Origin: Chloroflexota bacterium
GTDB taxonomy: Bacteria > Chloroflexota > Anaerolineae > Anaerolineales > Villigracilaceae
Assembly (NCBI GenBank): GCA_016235445.1
Contig: JACRLB010000052.1
Span: forward strand, 1-64,000
DNA length: 64,000 bases
Direction: 5' to 3'
The notes under the pieces: generated by a model
The model's input: the letters and a program-made list of their open reading frames with translations, nothing else
Database searches by the model: none
Told to the model about the DNA's origin: nothing
Part shown: piece after piece, positions 30,146-39,343 of the stretch
Position numbering within the stretch: the first letter of the stretch is position 1
Layout of the letters: each line of letters opens with the position of its first letter
Made by a program: the position numbers and the translations under genes

Positions 30146-32032
30146 TTATTCGCTTAATGAATGATCTAATAACCTTTCGATCATTTGCTTGAGTTCCCTC
30201 AACTTGATGGGCTTGCTCATATATTCATCCATGCCCGCTTCGAAACAGCGTTCGCGGTCGCCGGGCATGGCAAAGGCGGTGAGAGCGATGATCGGAACAG
30301 AATCAAACCGGGGGTCGGAGCGGAGGCGGCGGGTGGCTTCGAATCCGTTAATTTTCGGCATCTGGATATCCATCAAAATAATATCAGGGAAGAGTTGCTC
30401 GGCTTTTAGGAGCGCTTCTTCGCCATCACGGGCAACCTCCGCCATGTAGCCCAGGTCTTCGAGGTAATCTTTAACCATGAGTATATTGGCTTCGTTATCC
30501 TCCGCGAGTAAAATCTTTCCACGAATTGCGGCTGGCTTCGGGCTGGCTTTATGTTCCCTGGGCTTGTTAGAGGGCGCGGCGTCTTTTTCGTAATCCTGTA
30601 TTTTCTGCCTGGATGGCAAAATAAAAGTAAAGCGGCTGCCCCTGCCAACTTCACTTTGCACTTCAATACTGCCGCTGTGCAATTCAACCAGCATTTTTAC
30701 CAGGGTCAACCCCAGCCCCGTGCCTTCATATTGACGGGAGAGACTGCCATCCACCTGCACGAAAGGCTTGAACAACTTTGGAAGGTCTTCCGCTATGATG
30801 CCAATTCCAGTATCTGTGATGGAAAAGCGCATCAGACTTTCTTCGGCATTTGCCTGCACTTCGAGTTTTATGCTCCCCTCTTCAGGGGTGAATTTCACGG
30901 CGTTATTCAGCAGGTTGACAAGGATCTGTTTTAGGCGTTTGGGGTCTGCAATGATCGTGGATATGGACGGGGAGGGTACATATTCCACGGTGATGTTTTT
31001 TCTGAAGGCCAGTTGCTTGATAAAGTCCAGGCTGGACCAGCAGATATTGTTGACCACGATAACCTCCGGGCGAAGTTCATAGGTGCCAGACCCGATCTTT
31101 GACACATCCAGAATATCGTTGATCAGCCCCAATAGATGCTGGCCGCTGGAGTAGATCAATTTCACAGCCTGCTGTTGTCTTTCGTTCAATGGGCCGCGTA
31201 CCTCTTCCAAAAGCGTTTCTGAAAATCCCAAAACGCCGTTCAGCGGAGTTCGCAATTCATGGCTCATGTTGGCGAGAAACTCATCCTTGGCGCGGCTGGC
31301 GTGGACAAGTTCCGCGGTGCGTTCCTCCACCCGCAGTTCCAGTTCGCTGGTGTATTGATGGATCAACTCTTCGGCGCGCCTGCGTTCGGTGATGTCGCGC
31401 ACGATCACCAGGTCTGCTGGCCTGCCTTCATATTGGATGACTTTGGCGTTTATTTCAACGGGGATTTTTCTGCCACTCTTGTGGATTAGCAGTGTTTCGT
31501 AGGATTGAGGAACGTCTTCGCCTGCCAGCCGTCTTTTGTACTTATCCAGAATTTGCGTCAGGTTCTCAGGCGGGATGAATTTGGTGAATTCGTGCCCTTC
31601 GATCTCGTTCAATTCGTACCCCACCAGGGCGGCAAAACTGGAGTTCGAAAACTTATTTATCATGTCCTGTGCGATGGTGATTCCCTCGGATGCCTGGTTG
31701 ACAACTGCGCGGTGTTTTCTCTCACTGGCTTGTAACGCTTCCTCTGTCCGCTTGTGCTCCACCAACTCATGCTCCAGCTTGCTTTGGTTAATTTGAAGCC
31801 GCCATGCAATCATTTGAGCGTACGATGAAAATGCGAGGATTATTATCACCACGCTGAAACGCATGTATATCTCGTACGGGGAGGGCGCGAAGATATGGTC
31901 GAGGATGTTTCCTTCCTGGAAGTAATAGACGTCGAACAAGATATCGCCGGTCAAAAAGAAAATACTCAAGCCGATGCCCAGTTTGATTAGCCGGTAGGAT
32001 GTCCCCTCGAGAATTGCGCGGATGGTTTTCAT
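30146..32032 (-). CDS. Membrane-bound PAS hybrid histidine kinase with receiver
   Basis: A 628-residue two-component sensor. Two membrane segments lie near residues 15-36 and 58-76. A PAS domain spans about 100-215 (VVNQASEGITIAQD...IVRDITERRRAEE), followed by a coiled linker. The HisKA motif MSHELRTPLNG has the phosphorylated His258. The ATPase has the N box and the GTGLGLTLVK G box. The C-terminal receiver (about 506-628) has KILLAEDNEAN and Asp555 in ILMDIQMPKINGFEATRR. No HPt domain is present. Its kinase core and receiver are closely similar to the next gene, indicating tandem duplication. The gene starts at ATG 32032, 38 bases after the stop of the larger kinase. Confidence 0.92.
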   Translation of the reverse strand: MKTIRAILEGTSYRLIKLGIGLSIFFLTGDILFDVYYFQEGNILDHIFAPSPYEIYMRFSVVIIILAFSSYAQMIAWRLQINQSKLEHELVEHKRTEEALQASERKHRAVVNQASEGITIAQDMINKFSNSSFAALVGYELNEIEGHEFTKFIPPENLTQILDKYKRRLAGEDVPQSYETLLIHKSGRKIPVEINAKVIQYEGRPADLVIVRDITERRRAEELIHQYTSELELRVEERTAELVHASRAKDEFLANMSHELRTPLNGVLGFSETLLEEVRGPLNERQQQAVKLIYSSGQHLLGLINDILDVSKIGSGTYELRPEVIVVNNICWSSLDFIKQLAFRKNITVEYVPSPSISTIIADPKRLKQILVNLLNNAVKFTPEEGSIKLEVQANAEESLMRFSITDTGIGIIAEDLPKLFKPFVQVDGSLSRQYEGTGLGLTLVKMLVELHSGSIEVQSEVGRGSRFTFILPSRQKIQDYEKDAAPSNKPREHKASPKPAAIRGKILLAEDNEANILMVKDYLEDLGYMAEVARDGEEALLKAEQLFPDIILMDIQMPKINGFEATRRLRSDPRFDSVPIIALTAFAMPGDRERCFEAGMDEYMSKPIKLRELKQMIERLLDHSLSE

Positions 32033-32070
32033 AAATTCCCTTTGATAGCGCTTAACGTGAGTGGAGAAGG

Positions 32071-35000
32071 TTAAACGGGAGGTTTGTCCAAAAACCTTTC
32101 GATCATTTGCTTGAGTTCCTTCAATTTGATGGGCTTGCTCAGATATTCATCCATGCCGGCGGCGAGACAGCGTTCGCGGTCGCCGGGCATGGCAAAGGCG
32201 GTGGTGGCGATGATCGGAACAGAGACAAACCGGGGGTCGGAGCGGAGGCGGCGGGTGGCTTCGAATCCGTTGACGTTGGGCATTTGAATATCCATCAGAA
32301 TGATGTTCGGGAGAACCAATTCCGCTTTCGAAAGCACGTCCCCGCCATCGCTGGCAAGGAAGACCTGGTAGCCGGCGTTCTCGAGGTAATCCAGGGTGAC
32401 CATGATGTTGGCTTCGTTATCCTCCACCAGCAGAACTTTGCCGCGGATTGTTGGCGCCGCATTGATTTTTGGAATTCCATCCATGACGGCATCAGGCAGG
32501 GGCGGGTTATCCTGTGCCTGTTCTTTCTGGTTCCAGGGTAATACGAATGTGAAGCAACTGCCCTTGCCGGGTTCGCTTTGCAATTCAACACTGCCGCCGT
32601 GCATTTCGACCAGTTTTTTTACGAGGGTTAACCCCAGCCCCGTGCCTTCATATTGACGGGATAGACTGCTATCCACCTGCACAAATGGTTTGAATAATTT
32701 TTGCTGGTCTTCAGTGGAGATGCCGATGCCGGTGTCTGTGATGGAAAACCGCATGAGGCCTTGCGCGGCGTCGGCTTGAACGTCGAGCGTTACGCTTCCC
32801 TCATCAGGAGTGAATTTTACGGCGTTGTGCAGGAGGTTGACGAGAATCTGTTTGAGGCGTTTGGGGTCGGCATGAATCGCGGCGGCGGGGGAGGATGAAT
32901 ATTCGACGGTGATGGATTTTCGGTTCGCCAACTGCCTGATAAAGTTCAGGCTCGAACGGCAGATTTCGTCCACAGGCAGGTTTTCGAGTTGGAGTTCGAA
33001 TTTTCCCGCTTCGATCTTCGATACATCCAGAACGTCGTTGATCAACCCCAAAAGGTGCTGGCCGCTGGCGTGGATCATTTCCACAGCCTGTTGCTGTTTT
33101 GTATCCATTGGCCCGCGAATGCCCTCCAGAAGCGATTCGGAAAAACCCAAAACGCTGTTTAGCGGCGTGCGTAATTCATGGCTCATGTTGGCGAGGAATT
33201 CGTCCTTGGCGCGGTTGGCGTGGATGAGTTCGGCTGTGCGCTCCTGCACGCGCCGTTCCAATTCGCTGGTATATCCACGAAGCAATTCTTCGGCCTGTTT
33301 GAGCCTGGTGATATCCACGGTTGTAACGATGACTCTGGAGAAATCATGCTCGTGCCCCGGCACAACCAGCCAGCTTAGGCTGATTTCGACGGGTTCGCCT
33401 GTCAAGGTTACCTCAGCGCCATCCCAACTGTTGTTGTTCCTGCCTTCTGCGATGGCTATCAAATCCTGATGACTATGTTCCAGTTCACCCTGGCTTAGGT
33501 TTTGAATCGTACTGTTTATTAAATCCTGTTTGCTGGCGGCCTTGTACATTTGCAGGGCGGCGCTGTTTACATCCAGGATTTTGATCATCTGGATGCACTT
33601 GACCGCAACCTCGGGGTGAGTTGTGAAATAGGTTTTGAAGTCGGTGACGCCCTGCTGTTTCAAGCCATCCAGGTATTTTTTAGCGTCGGAAAAATCATCC
33701 TCCCAGATTGCAACGGGCGAATCCTCGAACAAAATGCGATAGCGTCTTTCGCTTTCCTGCAATGCATCCTCTGCCCGCTTGCGTTCGGTGATATCCTGCA
33801 CCGTGCCAATGCCGCGCAAAATGCCGCCGTTGGCGTCGGCTTCCAATTCTGCCTGTTCGCGCACCCACTTCACCTCTCCGTTGACAAGGATGCGATGCTC
33901 GACATCATAAGGCAGAATCCCTTGTAAAGCCGCCTGCCAGGCTCGATCCACCAGCCCCACATCGTCAGGATGAACATAGCTGAGGAAGGATTCGTAGGTG
34001 AAAGGCGTTTCATGATGGACGCCAAAGATGCGATAGGTTTCCGCAGACCAGGTGAGGATGTTAAGCGGAACGTCCAAATTCCAACTGCCCACGTGGGCAA
34101 CAGACTGGGCGCGGTTGAGGTTTGCTTCGCTCAGGCGCAGGGCTTCCTCCGACTGCTTGCGTTCGGTAACGTCCCGCGCGACGGCGATGATCACTTTCTT
34201 CCCAAAATAGGTGCCGGGCGTCAGGCTCACATCCTTGGGGAAGATCGAGCCATCCTTGCGAAGCCCCCAAAATTCAAATTGCTGGGGTTCGCCCTCATAC
34301 GCTTTGCGCACCGATTCCACCACCGCGGCGAGATCGTTTTTACCCGGGGCAGAAAGAAACTGCGGGGTATGCCCGATGAATTCGTCTCGAGAATATCCGT
34401 ATAGTCTTTCAGAAGACAGGTTCACATCCAGAAAGACTCCGTTTTCATCCTGGATATAAACCGCTTCAGTAACACTGTTGAGGATGCCTTCGTAGGTGAT
34501 TTGGGAAAGGCGTAATTGCTCCTCCGCCTGTTTGCGGGCTGAAATATCTTCGACGGTTCCTTCATAGTATTCGAGGGAACCATCCGCAGACAGCGCCGAA
34601 CGGACGCTCTCTGAAACCCAGATCACGCTTCCATCCTTACGCCGCGCCTGATACTCGAACCCGGTCAGGTTGCCACCCTGTTGTTTTAATACCTGCATAT
34701 GTTCGGCGCGCGTCTCAGGGTTAAAATAAACCTGATGCGCGATATCGGTTACGCTGGCGAGCAAGTCTTCGGGAGAGTCATAGCCCCACATGCGCGCCAG
34801 AGCAGGGTTCACGGTGATGAATTGGCCGGCAGGCCTGCTTTGAAATATCCCTTCCAGCGAATTTTCAAAGATGACGCGGTATTTTTCCTCGGCGAGGCGC
34901 AGATCATCCTCAGCCTGTTTGCGGGAGGTAATATCCTGTTTCACCGCGATAAAGTGCTCGATCTCCCCCTGCGGATTTAGCAATGGGGTGATGGTCATTT

Positions 35001-37929
35001 CTTCGATGTAAAGACTGCCATCCTTGCGGCGGTTCACCAACTCACCGTGCCAGACCCGCCCGGAGAGAATGGTATCCCACAGGTTTTGATAAAAGGAGCG
35101 ATCCTGCACGCCAGACCTGGTAAGCAGGCGCGAGTTTTTGCCTATGGCTTCACTCAGATCGAACCCGGTCAGCATCGTATAAGATGGGTTGGCCCATTCA
35201 ATGACGCCCTCGCGGTTGGTGATTACGATGGAATTGGCGGCGGCTTCCAGTGCGGCGCTTTGCAGGTGCAGTTGCTCCTCGGCCTTTTTACGCTGGGTCA
35301 CATCGCGCGCCACCCAAAGGGTATTTTCTGCGCCCATCGGTGAAATAAAGGTTTCGAACCAGAGGGAACGTTCACCAACGTCAAGTTTGTATTCTACATG
35401 GGCAGTTTGGCGGGTCTCCAACACCTGCTGGATCATGCCGATGAAAACCTCAGCTTGTTCGGCGGGGAAAACCTCCCGCAGATTCCTGCCAAGCAATTCT
35501 TCAGGCGGTTTGTACAACAGGTCGGGGTTGGTGGGGGCAATTTCACGGTAGACGCCCTGGTGGTCGATCACCAGCACCACATCCTGCATGGATGCGAACA
35601 GCGCGCGCAATTCAGCTTCGGATGCGGTCAGCGCTTCCTCCGCCCGCTTGCGTTCGGTAATATCCATCAAGACGCCCTGAACAATGGGTACGCCGCCGCT
35701 TTGAGAAAGCAGAATCTGGGCTGAGTCACGAATCCAGATCTGGCGGCCATCACGGGTGAACATTCGATATTCGCCCACACATGGCTCGCCTCGCGCATAG
35801 GCTTGCTCTTCCAACAATTCCTGCTGGTCGCGGTCTTCGGGATGAACATGCCGATACCAAAGTGTGGAGTCGGCCATCCATTCCTGTGGCGTGAATCCAA
35901 GCAGTTGTTCGATTTGCGGGCTGACGTACGGCCATCTGCCATTCACGCCCAATTCTGAAGTGTAAATGATCACCGGCAAACGTTCGACCAGCAAACGATA
36001 TTTAATTTCTGCTTCCTGGAGCGCTTCCTCTGCCTGCTTGCGCTCGGTGAGTTCATTCTCTAACTCTTGCATCAGACGCACATTCCGCAAGCTGATTGCA
36101 ACCTGCGAGGCAAAAGCCTCCACGGAGGGCACATCCTCCCTGCTCAAGCCTGAACCGCCAATGGTCAGCAATCCTAATGATGTTTCATCCGCTTGCAGGG
36201 GAGCGATGATACCCTGATTAATTTTCAGGATCCGCCTTAACAGCCCGGCCAGCGGACGCAAAGCTTTCGGGAGCGCCTCGGCAATCAAGTCGCCTGTCCA
36301 ATGGACAAATTCTGCCCTTCCCCCGGCAATAATGCGGCCATAAGCCGACTCATTCGAAATCGGCAGGCGGTAACTCTGCAGGGATAATCCTGTTAATTTT
36401 TCACCAGAACGAATAATATTTTCGGCAAAGGTGGTGTAATTAATGCTGAGTTGTTTACCGTTTTTATCGAACGTGAGCACGGTCGCAATAAATCCCAGGC
36501 TTTTGATCTGCTCGCCAACCGCGCGATAGACTTCTTCCGCTGTGCGAGCCTGCTGAACAGTATGAGATGCGCCGCTGAGCGCCAGCAGGAAATCACTGCT
36601 GTGGCGCAGGGCTTCCTCCATCTGCTTGCGCTCGGTGATATCCACCATAATACCTTCAAGGTATTCCACTTCATCGCTCGCATTTAGCATCCCTGTACCC
36701 CATTCATCCACCCAGCGCCACTCCCCGGATTTATGGCGAATGCGATAGGTAAGATGAAAAGCTTTGCGGTTGATGGTGGCATCGCCTTCCCCCTGCGGCA
36801 CCGGTATTCTAGGCAGGTCGTCAGGGTGATAAAGATCGAAGAAGCTTAATCCGTTTTCGAGAAATTCCTCCTTGGGATAACCGGTAATATCCTCGATGGA
36901 GGTGTTCAGGTAAAAAAAGGTGTAACGTGAATCGTTCCTGCACTGGTACACAGCGATTGGAATATTATCCGCCAGGCCGCGAAATTTCTGCTCGCTTTTT
37001 TTCAAAGCGTCTTCAGCCTGCTTGCGCTCATTGATATCGCGCACCACGCTCAGGATGTGAAGCGGACGGCCGTTCGCATCCCGCACCAGTTCCACGTTAA
37101 TATCCACTGTAATCAGGCCGCCATCCCTCCTGCGAAAGATGCGTTCATAAGGCGGTATATTTTCGCCGCCCAACAACTTCCCCAGCGTTTGATTGCTTTG
37201 CGGCGTTTCCGCCGACACATCCAAAAAGGAAAGAGTTTGAACCTCATCCAGCGTATACCCCAGCATGTCCGCCGCGCGCTGGTTCGCCGCCATGTGACGC
37301 CCCTGCAAGTCCAGGATGAAAACCCCATCATGCGACTGATCGAACAACGAACGATAACGAATTTCAGCCCGCCGATGCGCATCCTCTGCCAGCTTGCGCG
37401 CGGTCACATCGCGCGCAATGGCATGAACAATCGGAGCCGCCGCCCCTTCCATTTGCAGGGTGTTGTTATATTCCAGGTAGCGAATATCGCCCCCCGCAGT
37501 TTGGATCTTCAGAACACCGCGCGCCTGCCCCTCTGCCTGCACCTGGGTTAAATACTCGCCAAATTTATGGCGTACATCCTGCGCAAGAATCTCGCGCAGG
37601 TTCATTTTCAAAAGAGTTTCGTGGGAATATCCTGATAATTGAGTCCCCGCCGGGTTGACGAAAACAAGATTGCCCTGCAGATCATGCGCGCAGATCAGGT
37701 CCTGACTATTCTCCATCAGATCGTGATATTGATGAAGAACCGCATCCGACTCCGCCCGCGCCTGATTCTGCTCTTTGAGTTGCGTCTCCAGCTCGAGCTG
37801 TTGCGCCTGTAATTCACCAACAAGCCGAAGCAGTTCCGCCTTGTTTTTTAGCGGGGATTTCAATAATTTCATCTCCCCCACTTTCGATTCTTCCAGGCGG
37901 CGTTCCTTTGCTTCCTGATTTGCCTTCAT
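32071..37929 (-). CDS. Giant multi-PAS/GAF hybrid histidine kinase
   Basis: About 1952 residues, with no membrane segment, so probably cytoplasmic. After an N-terminal coiled coil come about ten PAS domains, each ending in a linker such as ITERKQAEEALRLSE, with one GAF domain between PAS 3 and PAS 4 (LLALSGASHTVQQART...AFASQVAISLRNVRLMQE). The HisKA His is at about residue 1584 (MSHELRTPLNS); then HATPase (GTGLGLTLVK), then a receiver with Asp at about 1880 (IILMDIQMPNVNGFEATRR). The start is uncertain: ATG 37929 (MKANQEAKERR) is chosen; ATG 37980 would add 17 residues. The C-terminal third is a paralog of 30146-32032. PAS modules this many suggest integration of several small-molecule or redox inputs; ligands are unknown. 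Confidence 0.9.
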   Translation of the reverse strand: MKANQEAKERRLEESKVGEMKLLKSPLKNKAELLRLVGELQAQQLELETQLKEQNQARAESDAVLHQYHDLMENSQDLICAHDLQGNLVFVNPAGTQLSGYSHETLLKMNLREILAQDVRHKFGEYLTQVQAEGQARGVLKIQTAGGDIRYLEYNNTLQMEGAAAPIVHAIARDVTARKLAEDAHRRAEIRYRSLFDQSHDGVFILDLQGRHMAANQRAADMLGYTLDEVQTLSFLDVSAETPQSNQTLGKLLGGENIPPYERIFRRRDGGLITVDINVELVRDANGRPLHILSVVRDINERKQAEDALKKSEQKFRGLADNIPIAVYQCRNDSRYTFFYLNTSIEDITGYPKEEFLENGLSFFDLYHPDDLPRIPVPQGEGDATINRKAFHLTYRIRHKSGEWRWVDEWGTGMLNASDEVEYLEGIMVDITERKQMEEALRHSSDFLLALSGASHTVQQARTAEEVYRAVGEQIKSLGFIATVLTFDKNGKQLSINYTTFAENIIRSGEKLTGLSLQSYRLPISNESAYGRIIAGGRAEFVHWTGDLIAEALPKALRPLAGLLRRILKINQGIIAPLQADETSLGLLTIGGSGLSREDVPSVEAFASQVAISLRNVRLMQELENELTERKQAEEALQEAEIKYRLLVERLPVIIYTSELGVNGRWPYVSPQIEQLLGFTPQEWMADSTLWYRHVHPEDRDQQELLEEQAYARGEPCVGEYRMFTRDGRQIWIRDSAQILLSQSGGVPIVQGVLMDITERKRAEEALTASEAELRALFASMQDVVLVIDHQGVYREIAPTNPDLLYKPPEELLGRNLREVFPAEQAEVFIGMIQQVLETRQTAHVEYKLDVGERSLWFETFISPMGAENTLWVARDVTQRKKAEEQLHLQSAALEAAANSIVITNREGVIEWANPSYTMLTGFDLSEAIGKNSRLLTRSGVQDRSFYQNLWDTILSGRVWHGELVNRRKDGSLYIEEMTITPLLNPQGEIEHFIAVKQDITSRKQAEDDLRLAEEKYRVIFENSLEGIFQSRPAGQFITVNPALARMWGYDSPEDLLASVTDIAHQVYFNPETRAEHMQVLKQQGGNLTGFEYQARRKDGSVIWVSESVRSALSADGSLEYYEGTVEDISARKQAEEQLRLSQITYEGILNSVTEAVYIQDENGVFLDVNLSSERLYGYSRDEFIGHTPQFLSAPGKNDLAAVVESVRKAYEGEPQQFEFWGLRKDGSIFPKDVSLTPGTYFGKKVIIAVARDVTERKQSEEALRLSEANLNRAQSVAHVGSWNLDVPLNILTWSAETYRIFGVHHETPFTYESFLSYVHPDDVGLVDRAWQAALQGILPYDVEHRILVNGEVKWVREQAELEADANGGILRGIGTVQDITERKRAEDALQESERRYRILFEDSPVAIWEDDFSDAKKYLDGLKQQGVTDFKTYFTTHPEVAVKCIQMIKILDVNSAALQMYKAASKQDLINSTIQNLSQGELEHSHQDLIAIAEGRNNNSWDGAEVTLTGEPVEISLSWLVVPGHEHDFSRVIVTTVDITRLKQAEELLRGYTSELERRVQERTAELIHANRAKDEFLANMSHELRTPLNSVLGFSESLLEGIRGPMDTKQQQAVEMIHASGQHLLGLINDVLDVSKIEAGKFELQLENLPVDEICRSSLNFIRQLANRKSITVEYSSSPAAAIHADPKRLKQILVNLLHNAVKFTPDEGSVTLDVQADAAQGLMRFSITDTGIGISTEDQQKLFKPFVQVDSSLSRQYEGTGLGLTLVKKLVEMHGGSVELQSEPGKGSCFTFVLPWNQKEQAQDNPPLPDAVMDGIPKINAAPTIRGKVLLVEDNEANIMVTLDYLENAGYQVFLASDGGDVLSKAELVLPNIILMDIQMPNVNGFEATRRLRSDPRFVSVPIIATTAFAMPGDRERCLAAGMDEYLSKPIKLKELKQMIERFLDKPPV

Positions 37930-38042
37930 AGGGGGTGCCTCTTGCCAACTCACCGGGGATATTTCGTTGCAATAAAGCATACCAAATTAACCACCCCTCA
38001 ACAAGGCAAATAAATTACGGTTTCGTTAATTTAGAAACTGTT

Positions 38043-38145
38043 TCATAACTCTTTTTTGGGACACGGACAGCACGGAGCAGACTGAAGTTCACAGAAGAAA
38101 CCATAAAAAAGCCGCTCTTTTCCGTGAATTCCGTGTACAAAAAGA
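38043..38145. repeat. ACACGGA...TCCGTGT imperfect palindrome
   Basis: GGACACGGACAGCACGGAGC on the left and TCCGTGAATTCCGTGTAC on the right are inverted. It is related to the repeat at 26582-26632. It is the first of four repeat blocks in the 750-base gap between the giant kinase start and the DUF3597 gene; no protein gene was found in that gap. Confidence 0.55.
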
Positions 38146-38181
38146 AGAGCGATAAGACTTAAGAAACGCTCTCTTCCAGGC

Positions 38182-38250
38182 ACTTTTCCCAACCCTTCCC
38201 CTTCGGGGGAAGGGCGGGGGATGAGGGAGAGAAACTGCGTAAGGTGAGTT
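38182..38250. repeat. Palindromic element family D, partial copy
   Basis: CCCAACCCTTCCCCTTCGGG, GGAAGGGCGGGGGATGAGGG and CTGCGTAAGGTGAGTTA match the right half of family D. The left end is missing. Confidence 0.65.
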
Positions 38251-38389
38251 ATTAACTGATGATACGCGCTCACGCTTCGACTGCGAGCGGGAACGAACAC
38301 CCGCTCTCCGCTCAGCGCGAACTTCGTCCTCCCGAAGTCGAAGGACAGGGCGCGGAATATTCCTGTTTTGCGTAACATCAGTTATTAAC
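38249..38389. repeat. Inverted-end element family E, copy 1
   Basis: Ends TTATTAACTGATGATACGC and GCGTAACATCAGTTATTAAC are inverted. The inside carries CGCTTCGACTGCGAGCGGG and CCCGAAGTCGAAGG, linking it to the CCTTCGAC repeat family. A diverged copy is at 55900-56096. Confidence 0.65.
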
Positions 38390-38407
38390 TTGATGGTACG
38401 CGATTTA

Positions 38408-38561
38408 CCGTAGGGGCAACCCGTCCAGGCATTACAAGAGGCTTATTCTTAAAGAGAGGGTTGCCCAGTGCGGGCAGGCATCCCGTGGGAACAGGGCGTG
38501 CGCAATCAGGTTTTCAAGAATATGGATGGGTACCACAAGGGTATGATATCGCCCCTACTGT
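38408..38561. repeat. GTAGGGGC inverted-end element
   Basis: CCGTAGGGGCAACCCG at the left and ATCGCCCCTACTG at the right are inverted ends; the interior repeats GGTTGCCC and GGGCAGGCATCCCG. It has the look of a widespread intergenic repeat and not a gene. Confidence 0.55.
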
Positions 38562-38679
38562 ATACGGTGTGTTATTTATATTTTCAACCCAACATGGGAG
38601 GTAACGAGTTATAATTAATTAGTTGATTATCAACTGTAATCAAACCATTCATTCCGAACCAACGAAAGGATATATCATC

Positions 38680-39135
38680 ATGGGCTTTTTCAATACAATT
38701 CTCGAAAAACTTGGACTCAAAAAGGGAAAATCTGCCGAGGCATCTGCCACCCCTGCGCCCGCCGCGCCTGTTGAAAAGAAGGCCGCAGTTGCGCCCACTG
38801 CAACTGCAAAGCCGCACGCACCCGTCATGGACAAGGGCGAAAAGGATGAGCCAATGGCCGCCGCCCCGAAGGCAATTTCAGAAGTGGATGTGGTCAGCCA
38901 GTTGGAGAAACTTGCCGCAGGGAAGGAACTCAACTGGAAAGTCTCCATCGTGGATTTGCTCAAACTACTCGATATCGACAGCAGCCGCGAGGCCCGCACC
39001 GAACTGGCGAAGGAACTCAACTGCCCCGCTGATATGATGAGCGACTCTGCGCGCATGAACACCTGGCTTCACAAGGAAGTTTTGAGGAAGGTCGCCGCGA
39101 ATGGCGGTAACATTCCGAAAGACCTGTTGGACTAA
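38680..39135 (+). CDS. DUF3597 domain protein
   Basis: A 151-residue soluble protein. Residues 1-16 (MGFFNTILEKLGLKKG) form a short amphipathic helix. Residues about 18-65 are an Ala/Pro/Lys-rich linker. Residues about 68-151 match DUF3597: VDVVSQLEKLAAGKELNWKVSIVDLLKLLDIDSSREARTELAKELN and NTWLHKEVLRKVAANGG. Family members are small, often with the same Ala-rich linker; their function is not established. ATG 38680 follows GAAAGGA by 9 bases. A good terminator follows, so it is transcribed alone. Confidence 0.82.
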   Translation: MGFFNTILEKLGLKKGKSAEASATPAPAAPVEKKAAVAPTATAKPHAPVMDKGEKDEPMAAAPKAISEVDVVSQLEKLAAGKELNWKVSIVDLLKLLDIDSSREARTELAKELNCPADMMSDSARMNTWLHKEVLRKVAANGGNIPKDLLD

Positions 39136-39147
39136 AATCAGCAACCC

Positions 39148-39186
39148 AACAAACAGCGCAGACAAAGTCCGCGCTGTTTGTTTATT
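39148..39186 (+). terminator. Terminator of the DUF3597 gene
   Basis: AACAAACAGCGC (39148-39159) pairs with GCGCTGTTTGTT (39171-39182), followed by TATTTTT. Confidence 0.8.
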
Positions 39187-39247
39187 TTTAAATAAAGCAA
39201 ACACTTGGAAGCAGGAATTTCCATATTTAATCCACGAATCTCACGAC

Positions 39248-39276
39248 TTGCGTTTTTGATAGGTCTAACCTAAAAT
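39248..39276 (+). promoter_or_regulatory. Promoter of the secreted nuclease gene
   Basis: TTGCGT (39248-39253), a 17-base spacer and TAAAAT (39271-39276) lie 67 bases before the ATG at 39344, leaving a leader of about 60 bases. Confidence 0.55.
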
Positions 39277-39343
39277 ATAAATGTTCGTGCTTCTATCTTT
39301 TTTCATTGTCATAACTTAGTTTCAACATAAAAAGGAGAATACG

